A stretch of 23,044 nucleotides of DNA, from NCBI GenBank assembly GCA_021160985.1, contig JAGHBN010000098.1:1-23044 (forward strand). The letters run 5' to 3'. This document shows, piece by piece, positions 15,055 through 22,929 of the stretch (its first letter is position 1; each line of letters starts with the position of its first letter). The translations under genes were made by a program, and so were the position numbers. Under the pieces are notes generated by a model. It did not search any database and was not told the DNA's origin. It worked only from the letters and a program-made list of their open reading frames with translations. Source of the DNA: Thermococcus sp. (GTDB lineage Archaea; Methanobacteriota_B; Thermococci; Thermococcales; Thermococcaceae).

Positions 15055-16605
15055 TCACGGGTTGGACGCAAGGAACTCGTCGGTCTTCTCCTTGACGAAC
15101 CAGGACAGCACGAGCAGGCCTATCAGGTTGGGTATTGCCATGAGTCCGTTCATCATGTCTGAGAAAGTCCAGACCGTTTCCAGCTTTGTCACTGCACCGA
15201 TGTAGATGAAGACAACGAAGAGCAGGTTGTAGATAAGGTGCAGCTTTGGATAGAGCCTGGCGAACTTCTCCGGGTCACCCTCAAGCCACTTGGCGAGGTA
15301 CATGATGTTCTGCCTGCCGTAGAATGACCAGGCGAGTATCGTCGAGTAGGCGAAGAGAATGATGCCTATGGCCACCATTATCTCACCAATGTGGCCGAAA
15401 GCGGTCGCGAAGGCCGCCTGGGTGAGCGGCGCACCGTTGAGCTCGGGATCGAGATAGGCTCCCGTGACAACTATTGAGACACCGGTGAGAGTACAGATTA
15501 CCAGTGTGTCGATGAACGGACCGAGCATTCCGACGTGTGCTTGCCTGGAGGGGTGGTCGGTTTTAGCAGCTGCGTGGGCAAGTGTTGCCGTACCAAGTCC
15601 GGCCTCGTTGGAGAACAGTCCCCTCTTGACACCCCAGAGGACAACCTGACCTATGGCTCCTCCAGCGACTGCCTTTCCTGTGAATGCATCCCTGATGATC
15701 AATGAAAACGCGTCGGGCAGCTTTCCTGCGAACTTTATCCAGACGCCTACTGCGAAGAGGAAGTATACTATTGCCATGAACGGCACGAGCATCTCAGCGA
15801 CTTCACCGATTCTCTTGATACCGCCTATGACGACTATGAACGTCAGAACCGCCAGGATAAGGCCCGTGACCCACATCGGGATATTGAATGCCGTCCTCAC
15901 TGCATCAGCAACCGAGTTAGACTGCGTCATGTTGCCTATACCAAAGGCCGCTATGGATGCGAAGAGGGCGAAGAGTATCGCCAGGACCTTTCCGAGGGTC
16001 GGGTACGCGTCGTCCTTTAGCAGGAATAGGCCAAGTATCGCGAAGAGCAGTGCGACTATTATTGCTCCTATCTGGAGCGCTCCCCCAAATTCTGTGGCGG
16101 ATTTACCGATGAAAACTGCAAACACTAAGGTGAATATTGCCGCAAGGTACTTTCCGGTCTTGGGTATGTTCTCCATGGCGAAGCCCTTTTCGAGGAAGTT
16201 GAAGGTTCCTCCTATCTGGGTTCCGTCCGGCAGCTTGTCCCTGAAGGCGACACCGAGGAGAGCCTCAGAGTACCTGGTGGCCATACCAACCAGTGCCGTT
16301 ATCCACATCCAGAAGAGGGCTCCTGGGCCGCCGTAGTGGATTGCAGTTGCGACACCCGCGATGTTTCCAATGCCGACTGTTCCGGCTATAGTGGCCATCA
16401 GTGCCTGAAACGGTGTAATATCACCCTCGCCCTGCTTCTTTCTGCCCTCGAAGAGGGTGAAGCGGATGGACCACCAAAGGCGCCGGAACTGGATTCCCCT
16501 CAGCAGTACTGTTAGGAAGAGTCCGGTGCCCACCAGCAGTATTATCATTGGCACGCCCCAGACCTCTCCATCCAACCAGTTTATGAAGTCTATAACCCAA
16601 CTCAT
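15055..16605 (-). CDS. AGCS-family sodium/alanine (glycine) symporter
   Basis: This 516-residue cytoplasmic membrane protein has about 11-12 helices and couples sodium entry to uptake of alanine or glycine. Family signatures are the sodium-site region ATIAGTVGIGNIAGVATAI and the highly conserved block KRGLFSNEAGLGTATLAHAA, then GMLGPFIDTLVICTLTGVSI. The N-terminus FINWLDGEVWGVPMI is also typical. Length is within the family range (about 450-540). The start ATG 16605 has GGAGGGAA on the minus strand, spaced 5 bases. The aminotransferase/racemase gene lies 52 bases downstream beyond oligo-T runs, so the two share a theme but may be separately transcribed. Substrate D- or L-preference cannot be read. 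Confidence 0.93.
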   Translation of the reverse strand: MSWVIDFINWLDGEVWGVPMIILLVGTGLFLTVLLRGIQFRRLWWSIRFTLFEGRKKQGEGDITPFQALMATIAGTVGIGNIAGVATAIHYGGPGALFWMWITALVGMATRYSEALLGVAFRDKLPDGTQIGGTFNFLEKGFAMENIPKTGKYLAAIFTLVFAVFIGKSATEFGGALQIGAIIVALLFAILGLFLLKDDAYPTLGKVLAILFALFASIAAFGIGNMTQSNSVADAVRTAFNIPMWVTGLILAVLTFIVVIGGIKRIGEVAEMLVPFMAIVYFLFAVGVWIKFAGKLPDAFSLIIRDAFTGKAVAGGAIGQVVLWGVKRGLFSNEAGLGTATLAHAAAKTDHPSRQAHVGMLGPFIDTLVICTLTGVSIVVTGAYLDPELNGAPLTQAAFATAFGHIGEIMVAIGIILFAYSTILAWSFYGRQNIMYLAKWLEGDPEKFARLYPKLHLIYNLLFVVFIYIGAVTKLETVWTFSDMMNGLMAIPNLIGLLVLSWFVKEKTDEFLASNP

Positions 16606-16642
16606 CTAGATTCCCTCCTTTGTTCCCGCTTATGTATCATCC

Positions 16643-16659
16643 GCCTATGTTTAAGTTCA
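16643..16659 (-). promoter_or_regulatory. TATA-box promoter for the AGCS symporter
   Basis: The minus strand reads GTGAACTTAAACATAGG centred near 16652, which predicts a start near 16626 and a 21-base leader with the GGAGGG site. Confidence 0.45.
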
Positions 16660-16761
16660 CTATACCGCGTTTGCTGCCTTTAATGTACTTTAACGTTAAT
16701 CTTTGTACGTCTAAGGTTTTAAGTTTTGTGGGGAGGATTTCTATGAAATAAACATCATATT

Positions 16762-16869
16762 TTATGGCTCGGTAAACGGGATGTCCACGAACCCGTAAAG
16801 CGCCCAAAGGGCAAGGTTTGTTCCCCTCTTGACAGCGGCTTTTCCTTTGAGAAATCTTATTAAGAACGA
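16762..16869 (-). other. Possible protein-coding remnant in the symporter/sRNA spacer
   Basis: The spacer has no gene call between the symporter promoter and the sRNA promoter. In it the minus strand has 35 open codons bounded by stops and with no start codon. They read like membrane protein sequence, with the core TNLALWALYGFVDIPF. This could be a relic of a lost gene or chance. The rest of 16660-16850 shows only two weak stems, ACGGG/CCCGT at 16776-16797 and GCCC/GGGC at 16802-16812. Confidence 0.2.
16855..16864 (+). promoter_or_regulatory. TATA-like promoter for the C/D sRNA and the coiled-coil gene
   Basis: TCTTATTAAG centred near 16859 predicts transcription from about 16885, which matches the 5' end expected for the C/D sRNA. 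Confidence 0.4.
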
Positions 16870-16881
16870 CTACGATGCCAT

Positions 16882-16942
16882 GAGGGGATGATGAGTCTGG
16901 AGCCCCCTGAGCGGTGAGGAGGTTTCGCGGGGCTGACCGGTC
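16882..16942 (+). ncRNA. C/D box sRNA (2'-O-methylation guide)
   Basis: All four boxes are present with ideal archaeal spacing. Box C is ATGATGA (16888-16894), the first guide is GTCTGGAGCCCC (16895-16906), box D' is CTGA (16907-16910), the linker is GCG, box C' is GTGAGGA (16914-16920), the second guide is GGTTTCGCGGGG (16921-16932) and box D is CTGA (16933-16936). Both guides are exactly 12 bases. GG before box C can pair with CC after box D to close the kink-turn. Such RNAs bind L7Ae, Nop5 and fibrillarin and direct methylation of rRNA or tRNA. By the box D plus five rule the targets would be the C in GGGGCUCCAGAC (fifth base) and the G in CCCCGCGAAACC (fifth base). The RNA ends next to the ATG at 16943. 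Only C' departs from consensus, which is common. Confidence 0.82.
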
Positions 16943-17236
16943 ATGAAGAGACGTATCTGCCGCGAGTACATCGAGGAGATTGAGAGGCTTGAGAACTCTA
17001 TCCGCGAGCTTGAGGAGGAGATAATAGAGCTCAGGATGCAGCTTAAACGGAAGAGTGAGGAGGTCACGAGCCTTAGTATTGAGAATGCTAATCTGAGGCA
17101 CAAGGTTGAAATGCTCAAGCGGCGGGAGGAGCGCCTCAAAGAACTCCTCACGAAGCTAAACATCCCTTTTATCCTTGTTGATGAGGAGCAGTTCGAGGAC
17201 GTGGATGTGGATCTTGAGGCCGATTTGGAGGACTAA
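16943..17236 (+). CDS. 97-aa coiled-coil protein, unknown function
   Basis: This small soluble protein is almost entirely heptad-like helix from about residue 8 to 72 (EEIERLENSIRELEEEI, LKRKSEEVTSLSIENANLRHKV), then a short strand-like NIPFILVD and a very acidic tail (FEDVDVDLEADLED). That fits a dimeric coiled-coil with a flexible acidic end; no enzymatic motif is seen. The start ATG 16943 has no convincing ribosome binding site because the bases before it belong to a C/D box sRNA. Processing of that sRNA from a shared transcript would leave an mRNA starting at the ATG. alaS lies 57 bases downstream with its own promoter. Function unknown. Confidence 0.75.
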   Translation: MKRRICREYIEEIERLENSIRELEEEIIELRMQLKRKSEEVTSLSIENANLRHKVEMLKRREERLKELLTKLNIPFILVDEEQFEDVDVDLEADLED

Positions 17237-17240
17237 CAAA

Positions 17241-17255
17241 AACCTTAATTAGGCC
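17241..17255 (+). promoter_or_regulatory. TATA-box promoter for alaS
   Basis: AACCTTAATTAGGCC centred near 17248 predicts a start near 17275, giving a leader of about 19 bases with GAGGTGAT at 17282-17289. Confidence 0.4.
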
Positions 17256-17293
17256 CCCTCTCTTCTTACTTCAGTTTAAAAGAGGTGATGCTG

Positions 17294-20034
17294 ATGAGCA
17301 TGGACATGACCACCCGCATGTTCAAAGAGGAAGGCTGGATAAGGAAGCGGTGCCCCAAGTGCGGTAAATACTTCTGGACGCTCGACCCGGACAGGGAGAC
17401 CTGCGGCGACCCTCCCTGTGATGAGTACGGGTTCATAGGAAAGCCCGGCATACCGAAGAAGTACACCCTCGACGAGATGCGCGAGAAGTTCCTGAGCTTC
17501 TTCGAGAGGCATGGCCACGGAAGGGTCAAGCGCTACCCGGTTCTGCCGAGATGGCGTGACGACGTCCTCCTCGTCGGGGCTTCGATCATGGACTTCCAGC
17601 CCTGGGTCATCAGCGGCGAGGCCGACCCGCCGGCCAACCCGCTCACGATAAGCCAGCCCTCGATAAGGTTCACCGACATTGACAACGTCGGGATAACGGG
17701 CAGGCACTTCACGATTTTCGAGATGATGGCCCACCACGCCTTCAACTACCCTGGCAAGCCGATCTACTGGATGGATGAGACCGTTGAGCTCGCCTTCGAG
17801 TTCTTCACCAAGGAGCTGAAGATGAAGCCAGAGGACATTACCTTCAAGGAGAACCCCTGGGCAGGTGGAGGAAACGCCGGGCCGGCGTTCGAGGTGCTCT
17901 ACCGCGGTCTTGAGGTTGCAACGCTCGTCTTTATGCAGTACAAGAAGGCCCCCGAAAACGCCGACCCGAGCCAGGTGGTCGAGATAAAGGGCGACTACTA
18001 CGTCCCGATGGAGACCCGCGTTGTGGATACCGGATACGGCCTTGAGAGGCTCGTCTGGATGAGCCACGGCACGCCCACCGCTTATGACGCCGTCCTCGGC
18101 TACGTCATCGAACCGCTCAAGAAGATGGCCGGCGTTGAAAAGATAGACGAGAGAATTCTGATGGAGAACTCCCGCCTCGCTGGAATGTTCGACATCGAGG
18201 ACATGGGCGACCTGCGTTACCTCCGCGAGCAGGTGGCGAAACGCGTCGGCATAACCGTCGAGGAGCTTGAGAAGGCCGTTAGGCCCTACGAGCTCATCTA
18301 CGCCATAGCGGACCACACCAAGGCCCTAACCTTCATGCTCGCCGACGGCGTAATCCCGTCCAACGTGAAGGCCGGCTACCTCGCGAGGCTCCTCATTAGA
18401 AAGAGCATAAGGCACCTCCGCGAGCTCGGCCTTGAGATACCGCTCGCTGAAATCGTCGCGATGCACATCAAGGAGCTCTCGCCGACGTTCCCCGAGTTCA
18501 AGGAGATGGAGGATGTCATCCTCGACATAATCAACGTCGAGGAGAAGCGCTACCACGAGACCCTCAAGAGGGGAAGCGACCTCGTCAGGAGAGAAATAGC
18601 GAAGCTCAAGAAGAAGGGGATAAACGAGCTCCCGCTTGAGAAGCTGATACTGTTCTACGAGAGCCACGGCCTTACCCCCGAGATAGTGGCGGAAGTAGCG
18701 CAGAAGGAGGGCATAAAGGTCGAGATTCCCGACAACTTCTACACTCTCGTTGCGAAACAGGCCGAGAAGACCGAGAAGAAGACCGCCGCTGAATACGTCG
18801 TTGACTTCGAACTCGTTAAGGACTTACCCGAGACGAGGACGCTCTACTACGAGGACCCCTTCATGAAGGAGTTCGACGCCGAGGTCGTTAAGGTCATAGA
18901 CGACTGGGTCGTGCTCAACCAGACGGCCTTCTATCCTGAGGGCGGAGGTCAGCCCTACGACACCGGAACGCTCGTGATTGATGGAGAAGAAGTCAAGGTT
19001 ACGAACGTCCAGAAAGTCGGGAAGGTAATCCTCCACAGGGTCGAGAAGCCGGAGCTCTTCAGGCCCGGCGTTAAAGTCCACGGAAGGCTCGACTGGGACA
19101 GGAGAATCCAGCACATGCGCCACCACACGGGAACGCACGTCCTCATGGGCGCCCTCGTCAGAGTCTTAGGAAAGCACGTCTGGCAGGCCGGTTCACAGCT
19201 CCACACCGACTGGGCGAGGCTGGACATCTCCCACTACAAGCGCATAACCGAGGAAGAGCTGAGGGAAATCGAGCGCCTCGCCAACCGCGTCGTCATGGAG
19301 AACAGGAAGGTGACCTGGGAGTGGCTCCCAAGGACCGAAGCAGAAATGAAGTACGGCTTCCGCCTTTATCAGGGTGGAGTCGTTCCGGGAAGGGTCATCA
19401 GGGTGCTCAAGATAGAGGACTGGGACGTTCAGGCCTGCGGTGGAACGCACCTGCCGAACACAGGTTTAATCGGCCCGATAAAGATACTCCGCACGGAGCG
19501 CATACAGGACGGCGTTGAGAGGATAATCTTCGCGGCGGGAGAGGCGGCAATAGACTGGATGCAGGAGACGGAGAGGCTCCTCAAGAGAACGGCCGAAGTC
19601 TTCCGCGTCCCGCCCGAAAAGGTGCCCGAAACTGCAGAGAGGTTCTTCAACGAGTGGAAAGAGGCCAAGAAAGAGGTCGAGAAGCTCAGGAAGGAGCTCG
19701 CCAAGCTCCTCGTCTACGAGCTTGAGAACAAGGTCGAGAAGGTCGGTGAGGTTGAGTTCATCGGAGCTGTGGTTGAGGGCACGATGGACGACCTCCGCGA
19801 GCTGCCAACAGGCTCAGGAAGGAGAAGCGCGTAGTGGTCTTAATCAGCAGGGAGGGCCACTTTGTCGTTGCCGTTGGCGACGGCCTTGACCTTAAAGCGG
19901 GAGAGCTGGCGAAGGTGATTACCAGTGTTGCAGGTGGTGGCGGTGGCGGAAGGAAAGAGCTCGCCCAGGGCAGGATAAAGAACCCGCTGAAGGCTGAGGA
20001 GGCGATAGGGGAGGTCAAGAAGATGCTCGGGTGA
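17294..20034 (+). CDS. alaS: Alanyl-tRNA synthetase, interrupted by a one-base deletion near 19801
   Basis: AlaRS charges tRNA-Ala and clears mischarged Ser/Gly. From ATG 17294 (after GAGGTGAT; GTG 17285 and ATG 17288 lie inside that site) the open frame gives 846 residues and stops at TAG 19832-19834. An archaeal zinc-ribbon-like insert has C20, C23, C37 and C42. Class II elements include PSIRFTDIDNVGITGRH and GYGLERLVW. The editing/zinc site is HHTGTHVL with CGGTH. The in-frame reading ends LRELPTGSGRRSA, which is not family-like. The -1 frame from 19801 reads AANRLRKEKRVVVLISREGH and on through AGGGGGGRKELAQG to TGA 20032-20034. Restoring one G (GAGCTGCC back to GAGGCTGCC) yields about 913 residues, a normal length. 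Sequencing error, true mutation and split expression are all possible. Confidence 0.9.
19834..20034 (+). CDS. Displaced AlaRS C-terminal tail, possibly separately started at GTG
   Basis: The frame opens with GTG 19834, whose G is the last base of the premature TAG (TAGTG). GGAAGGAG at 19817-19824 lies 9 bases before it and could act as ribosome binding site, although it is also simply purine-rich alaS sequence. The 66 residues (VLISREGHFVVAVGDGLDLK to EEAIGEVKKMLG) are the end of the AlaRS C-terminal DHHA1-like domain with its Gly-rich loop GGGGGGRKELAQG. If translated it might complement the 846-residue part; if not, AlaRS lacks this tip. Normally this would be part of alaS rather than a gene of its own. 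Confidence 0.4.
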   Translation: MVLISREGHFVVAVGDGLDLKAGELAKVITSVAGGGGGGRKELAQGRIKNPLKAEEAIGEVKKMLG

Positions 20035-20066
20035 GCTTTGGTGAATGTCCTTCGAGAAGCCGTTAT

Positions 20067-20077
20067 CTTTTTAAATC
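20067..20077 (+). promoter_or_regulatory. TATA-box promoter for the ABC exporter operon
   Basis: CTTTTTAAATC centred near 20073 predicts a start near 20100, 3 bases before ATG 20103, so the first gene is effectively leaderless. Confidence 0.5.
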
Positions 20078-20102
20078 TCCTCTCTAACTTTTCTCGGTTG
20101 AA

Positions 20103-20900
20103 ATGAGGGACGGCCTTAGAATAGTCCGCGAGTTCTTTAACATTCAGAGGGAGGTCTTTTTCAGCTACCGCTGGGACGTGGTTAGCTACCTGATAGGCCT
20201 TCTAATCCAGGTTGCGGTGATGGGGATATTCGCCAGCTTGGTGACGATAAACGCCAACATCGAGCAGTATGGGACCGACTCCTTCCTTCAGTTCTTTCTG
20301 ATAGGCTTCATTGTGCACAACATAATATTCCTTCCGCGGGGCAGCCTTTCCAAGCTCCTGATTGGGCGGAGCTTTCCCATGCTCTACGCCTCCCCCGCCG
20401 GAATGGTGGCGATCTTCTTGGGAATAAACGCCTGGAACGTCGTCTGGAGCCTTATGATAATGGGCCTGATAACGGGGGTCTTCGTTCTCTTCTACGGCTT
20501 GGTCATACACATAAATCTCGACGCTCTACTCGTTATCCTTGCGGGCTTCACTCTCACCTTCGCTCTTGAACTTTTTTCAGCGGGCTTTCGGGCCGCTACC
20601 AAGGCTAGGCAGGACCCCATAAACTGGTTCCTCAACCTTACCTCTCAGCTCGTGAGCGGTCTCTACTTTCCTCCTCAAGTTCTCCCTTGGTGGCTCCAGC
20701 CTATTTCCAAGATACACCCTGAGAGATACATCCTTGAAATGGCCAGGCTGACGATGGGTGGGGGTTATTCAGTGTCTCAGATATGGCCGAGCTTCGTGAA
20801 CCTTGCAATTACGACTGGCGTCATGCTTCTCATAGGGGTGGCGATGTTTAAGTGGGGTGTCAGAAAGGCAATGCAGTTGGGGACTCTGGGTCACGTGTGA
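20103..20900 (+). CDS. ABC-2 type transporter permease
   Basis: This is a 265-residue membrane protein with six helices in the ABC-2 layout. The N-terminal cytoplasmic helix (LRIVREFFNIQREVFFSYRWD) leads into helix 1, VVSYLIGLLIQVAVMGIF. The loop before the last helices carries SGLYFPPQVLPWWLQPISKIHPERYILEMAR, typical of ABC-2 exporters of the DrrB or NodJ kind. Length is normal for the family. The downstream gene, 9 bases on, encodes the ATPase, so the pair makes a simple exporter in the cytoplasmic membrane. The substrate (drug, lipid, polysaccharide or other) cannot be inferred. ATG 20103 coincides with the predicted transcript start from the TATA box at 20067-20077. Confidence 0.9.
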   Translation: MRDGLRIVREFFNIQREVFFSYRWDVVSYLIGLLIQVAVMGIFASLVTINANIEQYGTDSFLQFFLIGFIVHNIIFLPRGSLSKLLIGRSFPMLYASPAGMVAIFLGINAWNVVWSLMIMGLITGVFVLFYGLVIHINLDALLVILAGFTLTFALELFSAGFRAATKARQDPINWFLNLTSQLVSGLYFPPQVLPWWLQPISKIHPERYILEMARLTMGGGYSVSQIWPSFVNLAITTGVMLLIGVAMFKWGVRKAMQLGTLGHV

Positions 20901-20909
20901 GGTGGTTGG

Positions 20910-21902
20910 ATGATAGAGGCAGAGAATCTGACAAAATACTATCCACCTCCTTTCAAGGGGTTCTTTGATCTGGGAAGCCTCCGTGATTTCTTTGGGAAGC
21001 CCAGAGAAGAAATCCCGGCCCTTGAAGGTTTAAATTTCAAGGTTGGGGAGGGGGAGATATTCGGCCTCCTCGGCCCCAACGGTGCGGGAAAGACAACCCT
21101 CTGTAAAATCGCCAACGGTCTTCTCGAGCCGAGTTCTGGAAAACTGCTCATCGACGGCCACGACAGCTTTAGGGAGCACGGCAAAGTTGCAAACAAGATG
21201 TTCACGGTTTTCACTGGCGAGAGGGACATGTGGGGCATATTCCAGTGGCGCTTAAGCGTTCATCGGAACCTTAAGTTCATCGCGAGGCTGTGGAAAGTCC
21301 CTGAGGGTGAGATAGGGGAGCGCATAGAGTACGCCCTCAAACTGCTGAACCTGTGGGAGAAGCGGGACGAGTGGTACCAGAAGCTCTCGGCTGGAATGAA
21401 ACAGAAGGTTTACATCGCTTCCGCCTTGGTGGTACGGCCTAGATACCTCATACTCGACGAGCCGACGGTTTTTCTCGATGTGATAACCAAGAGCGAGATA
21501 CATGACGCAATAATGGCCCTCGTCCGTGATTTTGGGACAACGGTTATCCTCACCACCCATGACCTTCAGGAGGCGGAGAAGCTGAGCGACAGGCTTCTGC
21601 TCTTCAACAAGAGGCCTATTCTAGAGGGAAGACCCGAGGAGATAAGCAGGAAGCTCAGGGCTCCGGTTGATAAGAAGGTTGTGGCTCTGGTGGAGGGAAA
21701 ATTCGACTGCAACTGTGACGGTCTTGTGAAGTGCACCTTTAAGAACGGCTATACTCATCTCGTTGCGTATCTTAAGGTTGACGAAGTTGATGAGTTCGTG
21801 AGGTTTCTCTCCTTGAAAGGTGCCCTTCAGATTAAGGTGGAGGACCTATCACTTGAGGACGTGTTTTTACTTATCTTTGATAATAGGTTATTTGGGGGAT
21901 GA
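20910..21902 (+). CDS. ABC transporter ATP-binding protein
   Basis: This 330-residue ATPase powers the permease encoded 9 bases upstream. Walker A is GLLGPNGAGKTTLC (K61), the signature motif is the variant KLSAGMKQKV, Walker B is YLILDEPTVFLD and the switch His is in TTHDLQEAEKLSD. The Q-loop region reads VFTGERDMW, with Glu at the usual Gln position, a variant known in some ABC-2 exporters (GER type). A C-terminal regulatory-like domain of about 90 residues follows (VDKKVVALVEGKFDCNCDG to VEDLSLEDVF). The last residues, LLIFDNRLFGG, lie where the DNA becomes AT-rich, and may be altered by a junction there. The start ATG 20910 has GAGGTGG upstream. Confidence 0.92.
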   Translation: MIEAENLTKYYPPPFKGFFDLGSLRDFFGKPREEIPALEGLNFKVGEGEIFGLLGPNGAGKTTLCKIANGLLEPSSGKLLIDGHDSFREHGKVANKMFTVFTGERDMWGIFQWRLSVHRNLKFIARLWKVPEGEIGERIEYALKLLNLWEKRDEWYQKLSAGMKQKVYIASALVVRPRYLILDEPTVFLDVITKSEIHDAIMALVRDFGTTVILTTHDLQEAEKLSDRLLLFNKRPILEGRPEEISRKLRAPVDKKVVALVEGKFDCNCDGLVKCTFKNGYTHLVAYLKVDEVDEFVRFLSLKGALQIKVEDLSLEDVFLLIFDNRLFGG

Positions 21903-21950
21903 TGATTTTTCGTGGAATTTCTGTAAATTTGTTGAACAATTGGTAATAAC

Positions 21951-22901
21951 CTATAATGGATTTTTGGAGCTTTTGAAGTATTCTCTTATGAATACCTCTC
22001 TCAGATGGGGTGGTGCTTTTAGGAGGGCTTCGACTAGTTGTTTTTGAAAGTTGATTTGCTGGGGAATTCCGGTTTTTTCGAACTCTTCTCTGAGTGATTT
22101 TCCATACTTTATAGACCTATAGAAAGCATAGGAGGAAATTATTGAAGGCCTTATTCCTTCACCAGTTAGGGGGTACACTGCCCCCAGCGCCTCTCCTATA
22201 ACTGGATACTTAAAATTGTACAACTCCTCTTTTATGCCTCCGGCATAAATGTGTGCGCCTTCTTTTCTTTCAATTTTTGTGTATCTAAAACGCTCATCAT
22301 TTTTAATGAAAGAGTCAAGTCTCGCTTTCAATTCGTCATGGCTTAAAAATCCTCCAATGCCCACATTTGCTTTATTTTCTCGTGGAAATACCCAGATGTA
22401 GCCGACGAAATCAGTGTAAAACCTAATTTCTATAATATCATCTTCGATTTTGGCATCTTTAAGTATATATTGGTACGTCAGAAACTTCCACTTGCTTTCA
22501 TTATGAAATATGCTTCCTGTTGCAATCACAGTGATATCACCGTCTCTCGTTCTTAGTTCTGGCTCTTGTCCCTTAAATTTGATGGATTTGCCCAGTTTAA
22601 CGTCCACTCCATCCAAAAGCCATTTAATGAATGCTGGTTTGTTGAGTATATACCCCTGCGGTAATCTTTGATAATTTTCACTCAGTAGCTTATTGTTAAG
22701 ATATATCTTTTGTCCATATATCTTGTTTAAAATGACTTCCTCTGGAATTTTGATATATTTTTCCAAACTTCTTGGAACTGCCCAAGCACAGGGTTTTGCT
22801 CCGGGGGATTTCCTTATTTCATAACCTCTTACTTTAAATTCATCTTTAAGGTAGTAGGCCAAAGATGCTCCCGCAGGTCCTACACCAACTATGTGAATCA
22901 T
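21951..22901 (-). CDS. FAD-dependent oxidoreductase, geranylgeranyl-reductase-like
   Basis: This protein has 316 residues from ATG 22901, chosen because GTGAT on the minus strand (22906-22910) lies 4 bases upstream; GTG 22910 and ATG 22907 are in frame but inside that site. The N-terminus HIVGVGPAGASLAYYL is an FAD-binding GxGxxG motif. Other GGR-family features are KPCAWAVPRSLEKYI (conserved Cys near the flavin), GYIWVFPRENKANVGIGGF and GAVYPLTGEGIRPSI. The usual GD before the last block is replaced by GEAL, so the flavin-ribityl Asp is missing. It is shorter than typical archaeal geranylgeranyl reductases (near 390-450). Its role, perhaps saturation of isoprenoid chains, is uncertain. The AT-rich codons differ from the rest of the window. 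Confidence 0.8.
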   Translation of the reverse strand: MIHIVGVGPAGASLAYYLKDEFKVRGYEIRKSPGAKPCAWAVPRSLEKYIKIPEEVILNKIYGQKIYLNNKLLSENYQRLPQGYILNKPAFIKWLLDGVDVKLGKSIKFKGQEPELRTRDGDITVIATGSIFHNESKWKFLTYQYILKDAKIEDDIIEIRFYTDFVGYIWVFPRENKANVGIGGFLSHDELKARLDSFIKNDERFRYTKIERKEGAHIYAGGIKEELYNFKYPVIGEALGAVYPLTGEGIRPSIISSYAFYRSIKYGKSLREEFEKTGIPQQINFQKQLVEALLKAPPHLREVFIREYFKSSKNPL

Positions 22902-22929
22902 TGGCATCACTTATTCTAATTGGACAAAT

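Noticed and set aside
16776..16812. Riboswitch or H/ACA RNA in the symporter spacer
   Set aside because: Only two weak stems (5 and 4 bp) and no ACA box or conserved core.
16637..17101. 154-codon minus-strand open frame across the sRNA and coiled-coil gene
   Set aside because: It overlaps two better supported features and shows no family features; the protein-like codons at 16762-16869 are in another frame.
17276..18316. 346-codon open frame on the minus strand opposite alaS
   Set aside because: It is antisense to well-supported alaS, has no recognisable domains and arises from the GC-rich third positions of the sense gene.
19785..19810. Programmed -1 frameshift site in alaS
   Set aside because: CTC-CGC-GAG-CTG has no X-XXY-YYZ slippery heptamer or homopolymer; a deletion or sequencing error explains it better.
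21900..21930. Second C/D sRNA candidate starting with ATGATGA
   Set aside because: No CTGA box at guide distance; the box C match is the end of the ABC gene.
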